Below are positions 51,813 to 60,676 of a stretch of DNA of 64,000 bases, one piece after another. The first letter of the stretch is position 1. Every line of letters starts with the position of its first letter. The notes beneath the pieces were generated by a model, which searched no databases, was not told where the DNA came from, and saw only the letters and a list, made by a program, of their open reading frames with translations. The stretch is from Paraburkholderia phytofirmans PsJN. Lineage in GTDB: Bacteria; Pseudomonadota; Gammaproteobacteria; Burkholderiales; Burkholderiaceae. The translations under genes and the position numbers were made by a program. Where the stretch lies: positions 124,001 through 188,000 of the forward strand of contig NC_010681.1 of NCBI RefSeq assembly GCF_000020125.1. The letters are read 5' to 3'.

Positions 51813-54281
51813 ATGGGTGCCCAGCCGCAACTGATTGACGTAGCCGAACGCGAGGTCGTACTCGCGGACTTTGTGCCGTTCTCGTCGCACGTCACCGACC
51901 AGGTCATCCGTACGCGGGAAGGAGACTACCTGCGCGTCTGGAAGATCGCGGGTATCGCCTTCGAGGCCGCCGATCCGGGCGACATCCTCGTGCGTCACGA
52001 AGGATTCAACCAGCTCGTGCGCAGCCTGCCGGGTGGTCATGTTGGCCTGTGGGCGCACCGGATACGCCGGCGCGTGACCGATCACTTCGCGACACCCTAC
52101 GGCAACCCGTTCTGCCAGGAACTCGCCACGCGTTATTACGCGAGCTTTGCCGGCTACCGGATGATGGCCAACGAGCTCTACCTCACACTCGTGTACCGGC
52201 CGCACCGCACGCGCCTGGGGCGTCTTTTCAGCCAGGCAGCCCGACGCACGCCCGATGATATCCGGCGCGCCCAGCATGAGGCCCTGAAGGTGATGGCGGA
52301 GCTCGCGGCGCAGGTGGAATCCGCCCTGAAGCCCTGGGATCCAGTGCCGCTCGGTGTCTACCGCAAGCCGATCCGTTACACGCAGCGACCCGTGCGCTTT
52401 TCGGCGGCGCTGGAGTTCCTGGGGTATCTCGTCAATGCCGTATGGGAGCCGGTGCCCGTTCCGTCTGGCCGCATCGCCGATGCACTGCCGACGTCGCGAC
52501 TGTTTTTCCGCACCGAGAAGGTGGAGATCCGTATGCCGGGTTCGACCCGTTACGCGGCGCTGCTCGACCTGAAGGACTACCCCGAGGAAACCGAGCCGGG
52601 CATGCTCGACGGTCTGCTTTACGGTGACTTTGAGTACATCGAGACCCAGAGCTTCACGATCCTCGACCGTCCCACGGCGAAGGAAGCGCTTGAGCGTCAG
52701 CGCAACCAGCTGATTGCGGGAGAGGACGTGGCGGTATCGCAGGTGGGCGCGATGGACCAGGCGCTCGATGACCTGATCAATGGCGACTTCGTCCTCGGCG
52801 AATATCACTACTCGCTGGCCGTCCTCGGTGACCGGCCGGACGAGGTCGCGCGACACGTGGCGAAGGCGCGCACGCAGCTCGCCGACGTCGGCTTCCAGAC
52901 GGCGCTTGTCGATCTGGTGGCGGATGCTGCATGGTTTGCGCAACTGCCCGGCAACTGGCGCTACCGGCCCCGCGAGGCGAAGCTCACCTCGCGCAACGTC
53001 TGCGGCCTCGCGAGCCTGCACAACTTCGCGACCGGCAAGCGCGACGGTAATCCTTGGGGCGAGGCGATCACGATCGTCAAGACCCCGAGCGGCCAGCCGC
53101 TGTATCTGAACTTTCATGCGACACCGGAGAAGAAGAACTCGGCAGACGAGAAGGCGCTCGCCAACACGCAGATCATCGGCCAGGCGGGTGCCGGCAAGAC
53201 GGTGCTGGAACTCTTCCTGCTCGCGATGGCGATGAAGTATGGCCTCACCGGTGTCGTCTACGACAAGGACCGGGGCACCGAAATCGCGATTCGGGCAATG
53301 GGAGGCCGCTACACGGTATTTCGACGGGGTGTCCCGACGGGACTCAATCCCTTCCAGCTCGAGCCGGACGGGACGGTGCTGGACTTCTGGGAGCGGCTGG
53401 TCCGCCGTCTGGTCGACATGGGCACGTTGCTCTCGGCGAAGGACGAACTCGACATTTCGCGCGCCGTACGGGAAGTGGCGCGCATGGAGCGGCCGCTGCG
53501 GCGTCTGTCGATGGTCCGGCAGCTCCTGCCGGCCGTGGGCGAGAACAGCCTGCATGCGCGGCTCACGAAGTGGTGCGCGGGCGGGCGTCTGGGCTGGGTG
53601 CTGGATAACCCGTCGGATCTGCTCGATTTCAGCCAGAACCATCTCTTCGGCTTCGACGATACGGAACTGCTCGACGATCCGGAGGTGTCGACTCCGGTCA
53701 CGATGATCCTGCTGCACCTGACAGAGAGCCTGATCGACGGCAGGCGCTTCGTCTATGTAATGACGGAATTCTGGAAGCGTCTGGGAGATCCGGTCTTTAC
53801 GGATTTCGCCAAAGACAAGCAGAAGACGATCCGCAAGCAGAACGGTCTGGGCATCTTCGACACGCAGTCGCCCGCCGATGTGTTGCGCAGTGACATTGCG
53901 CGCGCACTGGTCGAACAGACCGCGACATTCTTCTTCCTGCCGAATCCGCGCGCCGACCATGACGACTATGTGGACGGTTTCAAGCTGACCGAAGCCGAAT
54001 TCAACATCGTCCGGTCCATGGGCGAGAACAGCCGCCTGTTCCTGGTGAAGCAGGGCCACCGATCGGCCATCGGCCGGCTGGATCTCGCCGGGCTCGGTGA
54101 CGTGCTCGACGTGCTGTCGGGCACCACGGACAACGTCGAACTGCTTGACGGTATTCGTGCCGCAGTCGGCGATGATCCCGCAGCGTGGCTGCCGGTATTC
54201 CACGAGCAGCTGGCGAGGCGTCGCGCGATGGAATCGGCTGCACGCGGCCGTGCTGCGCACGCGACGGGAGGTTTGCGATGA
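51813..54281 (+). CDS. virB4: VirB4-type secretion ATPase
   Basis: An 822-residue ATPase of the CagE/TrbE/VirB family. Walker A is GQAGAGKT near residues 455-462, with FHATPEKKNSADEKALANTQ just before. The Walker B segment reads RFVYVMTEFWKRLGD: Thr651 stands where the family normally has Asp (DEFW), with Glu652 kept. C-terminal GENSRLFLVKQG and LSGTTDNVELLD motifs are normal. Full length. It drives pilus and channel assembly. Confidence 0.93.
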   Translation: MGAQPQLIDVAEREVVLADFVPFSSHVTDQVIRTREGDYLRVWKIAGIAFEAADPGDILVRHEGFNQLVRSLPGGHVGLWAHRIRRRVTDHFATPYGNPFCQELATRYYASFAGYRMMANELYLTLVYRPHRTRLGRLFSQAARRTPDDIRRAQHEALKVMAELAAQVESALKPWDPVPLGVYRKPIRYTQRPVRFSAALEFLGYLVNAVWEPVPVPSGRIADALPTSRLFFRTEKVEIRMPGSTRYAALLDLKDYPEETEPGMLDGLLYGDFEYIETQSFTILDRPTAKEALERQRNQLIAGEDVAVSQVGAMDQALDDLINGDFVLGEYHYSLAVLGDRPDEVARHVAKARTQLADVGFQTALVDLVADAAWFAQLPGNWRYRPREAKLTSRNVCGLASLHNFATGKRDGNPWGEAITIVKTPSGQPLYLNFHATPEKKNSADEKALANTQIIGQAGAGKTVLELFLLAMAMKYGLTGVVYDKDRGTEIAIRAMGGRYTVFRRGVPTGLNPFQLEPDGTVLDFWERLVRRLVDMGTLLSAKDELDISRAVREVARMERPLRRLSMVRQLLPAVGENSLHARLTKWCAGGRLGWVLDNPSDLLDFSQNHLFGFDDTELLDDPEVSTPVTMILLHLTESLIDGRRFVYVMTEFWKRLGDPVFTDFAKDKQKTIRKQNGLGIFDTQSPADVLRSDIARALVEQTATFFFLPNPRADHDDYVDGFKLTEAEFNIVRSMGENSRLFLVKQGHRSAIGRLDLAGLGDVLDVLSGTTDNVELLDGIRAAVGDDPAAWLPVFHEQLARRRAMESAARGRAAHATGGLR

Positions 54282-55435
54282 GCGGCCTCTTTACCGCCGT
54301 GGGCGGCACGCTCGAGAACGGCATGTCCACGTATGTCACGAGCGTGTCCTCTGCGCTTTCCAGCGCGCTGGTGCCGGTCGTCACGACCGCAGTGTCGATC
54401 TGGATCATCACGTACGGGTTCGCCGTGGTGCGCGGCGAAGCCCATGAATCCGTCCCGGCATTCGCGTGGCGGGGGCTGAAGGTGGCCGTCATCCTCGCCT
54501 TTGCGCTCGGGTCGGGCATCTACCAGTCGCAGGTCGTCACCGTAGTCGAAGGGGCCACGACGGGGCTTGCGCAGACGATCCAGACCGCCGCCGCCAACGC
54601 GGGAGCGGGTAACGCCGGCTGCGGGACTGTGAGCGGCAGCAGCGTGACGGGCACGAGTGCATCCGCCATTTACCAGACGCTCGACTGCTACGACCAGCAG
54701 ATCAATCTGGTGATGGATGCGTACTTCAACAAGGCAACGCATGAAGGCTTCAGCATCGCCGGCATCGTCGCAGGGGTGGGCGATTTTCTCTGCGGGCTGG
54801 TGGCGGCGCTCGGCGCGTCGGTCTTCCTGATCATTCTCGCGTTCGAGGTCGTCATGGCGAGGATGCTGCTGGATCTCGTGCTTGGCCTTGGGCCCCTGTT
54901 CATTGCGTGCGGGGCGTTCAGTCCGACCGCCCGGTTCTTCGAGGCGTGGATGGCCAAGATTGCCAACTACGCCCTGCTGCAGGTGCTCATCGCGGCCTTT
55001 CTGGGCATGGCGCTCACCGCATTTTCTGCGGATCTTGCTCCGTTTCAGGTGACGACGTCGGCACCCGATGCGAACGCGTCTGCGTTGACGGCGGCGATTC
55101 AGGGCGCACTCGATAACACGGCGTCCTGGGGGGCGGGGCTTGGCATGTTTGTGACGGGCGTGCTGCTGGCGACAGTGGGGTGGCAACTGCCTGCCGTCGC
55201 CTCTGGCCTGGCGGGTGGCGCCACGCTGTCCGGCTTCGGTGCCTTCGTGGCGGGATATGCCGCGCGGCAGGCTCTGCGCGGCCTCGGGGCGGCCGTCCAG
55301 TTCGGGCACGGGCCGCGTCGCCCCGGTGGAAAGATTTCGGATGGCGGCACACGAAACGGTTCAACACCTGCCTACCAGCGTATCGCCCGCGAGCATCTGG
55401 GTGACCTGGATAACAGAGGAGGGTCATCGTCATGA
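54278..55435 (+). CDS. virB6: VirB6-type polytopic membrane protein
   Basis: A 385-residue TrbL/VirB6 protein with about five to six membrane helices; the diagnostic stretch is MARMLLDLVLGLGPLFIACG followed by FSPTARFFEAWMAKIANYAL. A periplasmic loop with two cysteines (GNAGCGTV, LDCYDQQIN) precedes it. The ATG overlaps the virB4 stop. Here virB6 precedes virB5, unlike the Agrobacterium order. Confidence 0.9.
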   Translation: MSGLFTAVGGTLENGMSTYVTSVSSALSSALVPVVTTAVSIWIITYGFAVVRGEAHESVPAFAWRGLKVAVILAFALGSGIYQSQVVTVVEGATTGLAQTIQTAAANAGAGNAGCGTVSGSSVTGTSASAIYQTLDCYDQQINLVMDAYFNKATHEGFSIAGIVAGVGDFLCGLVAALGASVFLIILAFEVVMARMLLDLVLGLGPLFIACGAFSPTARFFEAWMAKIANYALLQVLIAAFLGMALTAFSADLAPFQVTTSAPDANASALTAAIQGALDNTASWGAGLGMFVTGVLLATVGWQLPAVASGLAGGATLSGFGAFVAGYAARQALRGLGAAVQFGHGPRRPGGKISDGGTRNGSTPAYQRIAREHLGDLDNRGGSSS

Positions 55436-56142
55436 TCAGGTCAATTGTGCAAACCGGCATCGTTCCCGTTGCGGCGGTGGTGATGATTGTCGGAACGATG
55501 CCATCGGCCCGTGCACAGGGCATTCCGGTCTACGACGCGCAGAACGTCCTGCAGGCCATTGCGACCGTCGGGCAACTGAAACAGGAAGTGCAGCAGGAGC
55601 TTCAGCTGTACCAGTCGCTCAGCGGCACACGCGGTTTTGGCGAGCTGATGAGTAATCCGGTCCTCTCCAATTCGCTGCCGTCGAACTGGCAGTCCGTCTA
55701 TACGTCCATCCAGAGCGGCGGCTATGCGGGCCTCACGGGCAGCGCGCAGACCCTGCGCTCCGCGAGCGAAATCTACAACTGCGAGGACCAGAGCGGCATC
55801 GACCAGCAGGTCTGCCAGCGCGCACTGAACAAGCCATTCCAGGACAAGGCGTTCGGCACGCAGGCGTACCAGACCGAACTGCAGGAGCTCGACCAGATCC
55901 AGGGGCTGATGCAGCAGATCGACGTGACGCAGGACCAGAAGGGTATCGCGGAACTCCAGGCGCGCATCCAGACCGAGAGCACGGCGGTCGGCAATGAGAT
56001 GACGAAGCTGCAGCTCTTCAGGATGCTGGCCGACACCGAAGACCGGCTCATTGGCGAGCAGCAGCAGGAACTCGTGCTCAAGCGCGCAGGCAACACTGCC
56101 CGGCTGCAGGACCAGATGGTGCCTGCGGGCTTTGGCAACTGA
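55432..56142 (+). CDS. virB5: VirB5-type minor pilin
   Basis: A 236-residue exported protein: signal peptide to ARAQ, then IPVYDAQNVLQAIATVGQLK typical of VirB5/TrbJ proteins, a central region with one cysteine pair (YNCEDQSGIDQQVCQRA) and a long C-terminal helix (LMQQIDVTQDQKGIAELQAR). ATGA overlap with virB6. It is thought to sit at the pilus tip. Confidence 0.88.
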   Translation: MIRSIVQTGIVPVAAVVMIVGTMPSARAQGIPVYDAQNVLQAIATVGQLKQEVQQELQLYQSLSGTRGFGELMSNPVLSNSLPSNWQSVYTSIQSGGYAGLTGSAQTLRSASEIYNCEDQSGIDQQVCQRALNKPFQDKAFGTQAYQTELQELDQIQGLMQQIDVTQDQKGIAELQARIQTESTAVGNEMTKLQLFRMLADTEDRLIGEQQQELVLKRAGNTARLQDQMVPAGFGN

Positions 56143-56177
56143 GTTCGGTAACCGGGTTCGGTAAAGAGGAGAGTGAA

Positions 56178-56342
56178 ATGAGCCGATCCACCGTGGCAAT
56201 CCTGATCGTTCAGTTAGTCATGCTGATGAATGGGTGTTCGGACAGTCTACCCAAACTAGTCCTGCCGGACGGTTCGCATCGCGTGCCGGTGAATCGCGTG
56301 CAACCGGTTCCTCCTTCCGACGGAGGCAGCCATGAGCAGTGA
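56178..56342 (+). CDS. virB7: VirB7-like lipoprotein
   Basis: A 54-residue frame between virB5 and virB8: MSRSTVAILIVQLVMLMNGC is a short lipoprotein signal with the lipidation Cys at residue 20, followed by SDSLPKLVLPDGSHRVPVNR and a short tail. The ribosome site AGAGGAGAG is strong. The last 11 bases overlap virB8. Size, lipobox and position all fit VirB7, which anchors VirB9 in the outer membrane. Confidence 0.82.
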   Translation: MSRSTVAILIVQLVMLMNGCSDSLPKLVLPDGSHRVPVNRVQPVPPSDGGSHEQ

Positions 56343-57090
56343 GCATGACGGCCGTGACGCCGGTGACTCCCTTGGTGATTACCGGCGGGCACTCGATTTC
56401 GAGGTGTCGGTCACCCACCTGCAGGAACGCTCGGAGCGTCGTGCGTGGCACGTGGCTCTGGCCTGCGTGACTGTCGCCATCCTGTGCGCCGTCGCACTGG
56501 CGGTGATGGTCCCGTTCTACCGGGTCGTGCCGTTGCCGATCGAGGTCGACCGGCTGACTGGTGAAGCCCAGGTGATCGACGTGCTGGACTCGAAGCAGGT
56601 GCCTATGCGTGACATCGAGGACAAGCACTGGGTGGAGGTGTACGTGCGCTCGCGCGAACGCTACGACTGGGGTCTGCTGCAGATGGACTACGACCGCGTG
56701 CTCGACATGAGTGACGAACGCGTGGCACGGGACTATCGCTCGGTCTATAACGGCCCTGATTCGCTGGACCGGCAACTCGGGGCGAACGCGCAGCGGCGCA
56801 TCCGCATCCTCTCGACGACGCTCGTGCCCGATGAACCTGGGCGCGCGGTCGTGCATATCGAGCGCACGACATGGAAGAACGGTATCGACAATGCCGAGCC
56901 GCCACAACGCTTCGTCATCACGCTTGCCTTCACCTACCGGCCATCCGTCTTCACGCGTGAGCGCACGGCCATCGAGAACCCGTTCGGCTTCAGGGTAACC
57001 GCCTACAGCCGCGATTCCGAATACACGCCTGCTGCGCCGTTGCCGGCATCGTTGCCCACATTGGCACCCGCTTCGGGAGGTGCGCGATGA
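56332..57090 (+). CDS. virB8: VirB8-type inner-membrane protein
   Basis: A 252-residue bitopic protein: cytoplasmic N-terminus, one membrane helix (LACVTVAILCAVALAVMVPF), then PFYRVVPLPIEVDRLTGEAQ and the periplasmic domain with RSRERYDWGLLQMDYDRVLD, the family core. A Pro/Ala-rich C-terminal tail follows. ATG overlaps virB7's end and its stop overlaps virB9. Confidence 0.92.
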   Translation: MSSEHDGRDAGDSLGDYRRALDFEVSVTHLQERSERRAWHVALACVTVAILCAVALAVMVPFYRVVPLPIEVDRLTGEAQVIDVLDSKQVPMRDIEDKHWVEVYVRSRERYDWGLLQMDYDRVLDMSDERVARDYRSVYNGPDSLDRQLGANAQRRIRILSTTLVPDEPGRAVVHIERTTWKNGIDNAEPPQRFVITLAFTYRPSVFTRERTAIENPFGFRVTAYSRDSEYTPAAPLPASLPTLAPASGGAR

Positions 57091-57932
57091 GAACGAACAC
57101 ATTGATGAGAGCCACCGCGCTGGCGACAGCGCTGGCAGTGTTATGTGTTGGCTCGTCCGGGGCGCACGCCTACGACGTGCCGGGCTGGTCGGGCGACTCG
57201 CGCGTGCGGCAGGTCGTGTACCGGCAGGACGAGGTGGTGCGGGTTATCGCGCAGCGCGGCTTCGCCACGCACATCGCGCTCGATCCGGCCGAACACATTC
57301 TCGTCGTGGCCCCGGGCGACCGGGATGGCTGGCAGGTGGTCGCGAACCGTGGTGACCATGATGTCTATCTCAAGCCGCAGCTTGCCGCGCACGACACGAA
57401 CCTGGAAATCCGCACCGACCGGCACAGTTACAGCTTCGATCTGGTCGTGCTGCCACTCAGGGCCCGTTTCGGTAACGACGATGAGATGTACCGCATCACG
57501 TTCGTTTATCCGGACGTGGAGGCCGCGAAGACAAAGACCACTGACGCCGCTGCCCTCGTGCGCGAGCGTCTTGACCAGCCGCCGCGGGTGCGCAATAGCG
57601 CGTACTCGATGCAGGTCATGCCGCATTCGGAGGACATCGCGCCGACAGCGGCCTGGGACGACGGGCGCTTTACCTACATCCGCATTCCCAACAACCGCCG
57701 TATTCCCGCGATCTTCCGGGTGGCCGACGACGACAGCGAAAGTGTTGTCGACAGGCACATGGAAGACGACGTGATCGTCGTGCACGAAGTAGCCCGGCGT
57801 TTCGTACTGCGTCTGGGAAAAGAGGTGGTGGGTCTGTGGAACGACGCGTTCGATGTGGACGGCGTGCCACCTGCCGATGGCACGACCGTGAGCGGTGTGA
57901 AGCGTGTCCTGCGGAGCGATGGCCATGAATGA
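57087..57932 (+). CDS. virB9: VirB9-type outer-membrane-complex protein
   Basis: A 281-residue exported protein: signal peptide ending AHAYDVPG, YRQDEVVRVIAQRGFATHIA (N-terminal CagX signature), the characteristic FDLVVLPLRA strand, and the C-terminal DDGRFTYIRIPNNRRIPAIF plus VARRFVLRLGKEVVGLWNDA. ATGA overlap with virB8. With VirB7 and VirB10 it builds the core complex. Confidence 0.92.
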   Translation: MRTNTLMRATALATALAVLCVGSSGAHAYDVPGWSGDSRVRQVVYRQDEVVRVIAQRGFATHIALDPAEHILVVAPGDRDGWQVVANRGDHDVYLKPQLAAHDTNLEIRTDRHSYSFDLVVLPLRARFGNDDEMYRITFVYPDVEAAKTKTTDAAALVRERLDQPPRVRNSAYSMQVMPHSEDIAPTAAWDDGRFTYIRIPNNRRIPAIFRVADDDSESVVDRHMEDDVIVVHEVARRFVLRLGKEVVGLWNDAFDVDGVPPADGTTVSGVKRVLRSDGHE

Positions 57933-59127
57933 GCAGACGCCGCGCAATGCGATTGCGCCCGATACCGACCCCGCAAAGGTCACTGATACCATAAACGGTG
58001 ACCTTGCGAGTCCGCCGACGGATCGCGGCATGCCGGAGCTGGGACAGGCGGGCGGCCGGCCCCGTGTCTGGTGGCTTGCACCACTGTTGATTGTGGCCTT
58101 CGTGATCGGTGGAGCGGTCTGGACGATCCACGGCTTCCTTGCCCGGCACGATGCGGCGGAGAAGGCGAAGCGCGATACCGTACAGGACCAGGTAGCCCAG
58201 GGGCGCGTGTTCGGCGACGGCGCCGCCCCGGCGTCGGCGGGTACAGCAAGCGGTCCGGTGGCCACAAGTGCGACCGCATCGGCACCGGTTGTAGCGTCAG
58301 CACGCCCGACTTCCGCACACACTGCACCGGCGCGCAGCTACTACGACGCGCCGCTGCTCTCGACCGGCTCAAGTGGTTCGGCCAACGGCGAGGCCGATAC
58401 GGTGGCATCCGCACCCGCTGACGCGTCCGGTACGCAGACAAACGTGGCGATGGTGTCCGGAGGCCAGTCGTCGCAGGGCAGCGGCCCGCTTGCCCAGGCG
58501 CTGACGCCGACCGTCACGCCGAAGGTGCGTGCGGGCTTTCTCGGCAACCGCAGCCTGATTCTTGCAGAAGGCGCCAAGATCGACTGCGCCGGCGATACGG
58601 CATTCGATTCGACCCAGGCGGGTATTTCGACCTGTACGGTGACGAAGAACGTCTACTCGGACGATGGTCGTGTCGTGCTGATCGAGCGCGGCTCGCAGAT
58701 CAACAGCGAGTATCGCTCGAACCTGGCACCCGGACAGAAGCGGGTGTTCATCCTGTCGGCACGGATCCGGACGCCGGAAGGGGTGACGGTCGAGATCGAT
58801 TCACCAGCAGCCGATGCGCTCGGCCGCATGGGGATCGACGGATACGTGGATAACCACTGGGGGGCACGGATCGGTGCGGCGCTGCTGCTCGGGCTGACGC
58901 AGGACGCGATCGGCTACCTTGCGACGCGGGGCGGCAACGGCAACAGCTCGACCATCTACGAGAACACGCAGCAGCAGGGCAACGACATGGCCTCGCGTGT
59001 GCTCGACAGCACGATCAACATTCCGCCCACCCTGACGCAGAACCAGGGGGCCGAGTTCACGATCGTCGTCGCACGGGACCTGGATTTCAGCCCGGTGTAT
59101 GCGCTTCAGCCGGAGGGCACGCGATGA
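57925..59127 (+). CDS. virB10: VirB10-type channel protein
   Basis: A 400-residue TrbI/VirB10 protein: short cytoplasmic N-terminus, one membrane helix (APLLIVAFVIGGAVWTIHGF), a long Ala/Ser/Thr-rich periplasmic linker, then the C-terminal barrel with RSLILAEGAKIDCAGDTAFD, ERGSQINSEYRSNLAPGQKR and VTVEIDSPAADALGRMGIDG. The ATG at 57925 (CGGAG nine bases upstream) is chosen over the ATG six bases earlier. Confidence 0.92.
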   Translation: MNEQTPRNAIAPDTDPAKVTDTINGDLASPPTDRGMPELGQAGGRPRVWWLAPLLIVAFVIGGAVWTIHGFLARHDAAEKAKRDTVQDQVAQGRVFGDGAAPASAGTASGPVATSATASAPVVASARPTSAHTAPARSYYDAPLLSTGSSGSANGEADTVASAPADASGTQTNVAMVSGGQSSQGSGPLAQALTPTVTPKVRAGFLGNRSLILAEGAKIDCAGDTAFDSTQAGISTCTVTKNVYSDDGRVVLIERGSQINSEYRSNLAPGQKRVFILSARIRTPEGVTVEIDSPAADALGRMGIDGYVDNHWGARIGAALLLGLTQDAIGYLATRGGNGNSSTIYENTQQQGNDMASRVLDSTINIPPTLTQNQGAEFTIVVARDLDFSPVYALQPEGTR

Positions 59128-60251
59128 ACGCGCAGGCCCACATCCACGATGAAGCGGCCACGGGCGCTGATACGTTGCTGCCGAGGCTGGCCGACGATGC
59201 GTCCGTGCGGGAGCTGATGCGGCCGTTCGCCGGCCTGCTCGATGACTCCTCGGTCACGGAGCTGGTGATCAACCGGCCGCAGCGGGTGCTGACCGAAACC
59301 CATCTCGGCTGGCAGCCACACGACTGTGCGGACCTCGACTTCGAGCGCCTGATGTCGTTTGCGGTCGCGGTCGCCACGCTCACGAACCAGGAGGTGTCGG
59401 CCCGGCATCCCATCCTGTCCGCACTTCTGCCGGGTGACGCGCGTATCCAGATTGTGGTGCCACCCGTCGTACCACCGCGCACGGTCTCGATTACGATCCG
59501 GCGCCCGTCCGCGCGCGAGAAAACCCTTGATGCGTACCGCAGCGAAGGCCTCTTTGGGGAAGCCGTATGGCGTCGCCAGGATGAGCTCGACACGTCGCGC
59601 CCGGCGCTGCGGCCTGCGGTTAACAGGCTCCTTCACTACCTGGAGGCGCGGGATTGGAGCACGTTCTTCGACCTGGCGGTGAAGGCCCGTCTGAATATTG
59701 TGGTCGTCGGCAATACGGGTTCGGGCAAAACCAGTTTCATGCGAACCCTGTGCCGCTCCATCCCGTCGTCCGAACGAATCATCACGATCGAGGACGTTCG
59801 GGAGCTGTTTATCCGGCATATCGAAAACAGTGTGCACCTGTTGTACAGCAAGGGCGGACATGGCCAGGCGGATGTGACCCCGGCTGACCTGATCGCATGC
59901 ACGATGCGCATGCGTCCCGACCGTGTGCTGCTTGCCGAACTGCGCGGTGCCGAAGCCTATGACTTCCTGAAGCTGCTGACCACGGGACACTCGGGTTCGA
60001 TCACCAGCTATCACGCGTCGAGCGCATCGGTGGCCATCGAGCGGTTCGCGCTGATGGCGAAGGAGCATCCCGAAGCCGCTACGTGGGACGACGCAGCACT
60101 GCGGCGGCTCCTCTTCATGACGATCGACGTGGTGGCGCATATGGAGGCAGTTGCGCTCTTCGACGAGACCGGTGTCCAGACCGGCCGGCGCTGGTCCATG
60201 ACGGAAGTCTGGTTCGATCCGCTGCGCCGCCATCAGGCGGACTTCCGCTGA
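59124..60251 (+). CDS. virB11: VirB11-type secretion ATPase
   Basis: A 375-residue hexameric traffic ATPase. Walker A is VVVGNTGSGKTSFMR, Asp box ITIEDVRELF, Walker B region RVLLAELRGAEAYDF and His box TTGHSGSITSYHA, all intact. ATGA overlap with virB10. It switches the channel between pilus assembly and DNA transfer with VirB4 and VirD4. Confidence 0.93.
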   Translation: MNAQAHIHDEAATGADTLLPRLADDASVRELMRPFAGLLDDSSVTELVINRPQRVLTETHLGWQPHDCADLDFERLMSFAVAVATLTNQEVSARHPILSALLPGDARIQIVVPPVVPPRTVSITIRRPSAREKTLDAYRSEGLFGEAVWRRQDELDTSRPALRPAVNRLLHYLEARDWSTFFDLAVKARLNIVVVGNTGSGKTSFMRTLCRSIPSSERIITIEDVRELFIRHIENSVHLLYSKGGHGQADVTPADLIACTMRMRPDRVLLAELRGAEAYDFLKLLTTGHSGSITSYHASSASVAIERFALMAKEHPEAATWDDAALRRLLFMTIDVVAHMEAVALFDETGVQTGRRWSMTEVWFDPLRRHQADFR

Positions 60252-60265
60252 AAGGGGCACGCACC

Positions 60266-60676
60266 ATGGACATCGGAAAGACAACCGGAACGGTACGGTC
60301 CACCAGCGATGGGAACAGAGGAATCCGTTACCACGCAGTGGTCGCCCTGGTGACGCTTGCGATCGTGGCTGGCGCGGCAGCCGGACTGGCGCTCGCGCTG
60401 TGGCTGGCTTCGTTTTTCTTCGTCGCGAGCCAGCACGTCAACCCGCTTCATGCCGGGTTTCATGCGTGGCCGGATGCGGCGCTGGCCTGGCATGATGGAC
60501 ATCTGCCGAAGCAGGGAAGACGCCTTGCCGGTGCCGCGTTGTTCGGCGTGGTGCTGGCATTTGGTGCCCCCGCACTCGGCGTATACACGCTTCTGGAACA
60601 GTCCGGGCGCCGGCGTCTCTATGGCAGCGCGAGGTTCGCCAACGAGGCGGATGTCCGCCGGGCAGGCCTGCTATGA
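60266..60676 (+). CDS. Membrane-anchor half of a split VirD4 coupling protein
   Basis: A 136-residue protein with two membrane helices (VVALVTLAIVAGAAAGLALA and GAALFGVVLAFGAPALGVYT) and a C-terminus RRRLYGSARFANEADVRRAG, which is the segment joining the membrane anchor to the ATPase in VirD4/TraG proteins. Its TGA overlaps the ATG of the ATPase part by four bases. So the anchor and motor of the coupling protein are made separately here, either by natural fission or by a frameshift. Confidence 0.75.
   Translation: MDIGKTTGTVRSTSDGNRGIRYHAVVALVTLAIVAGAAAGLALALWLASFFFVASQHVNPLHAGFHAWPDAALAWHDGHLPKQGRRLAGAALFGVVLAFGAPALGVYTLLEQSGRRRLYGSARFANEADVRRAGLL

Noticed and set aside
51684..54260. 858-codon minus-strand open frame opposite virB4
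   Set aside because: Antisense shadow; residues lack any domain pattern and the plus strand is clearly VirB4.
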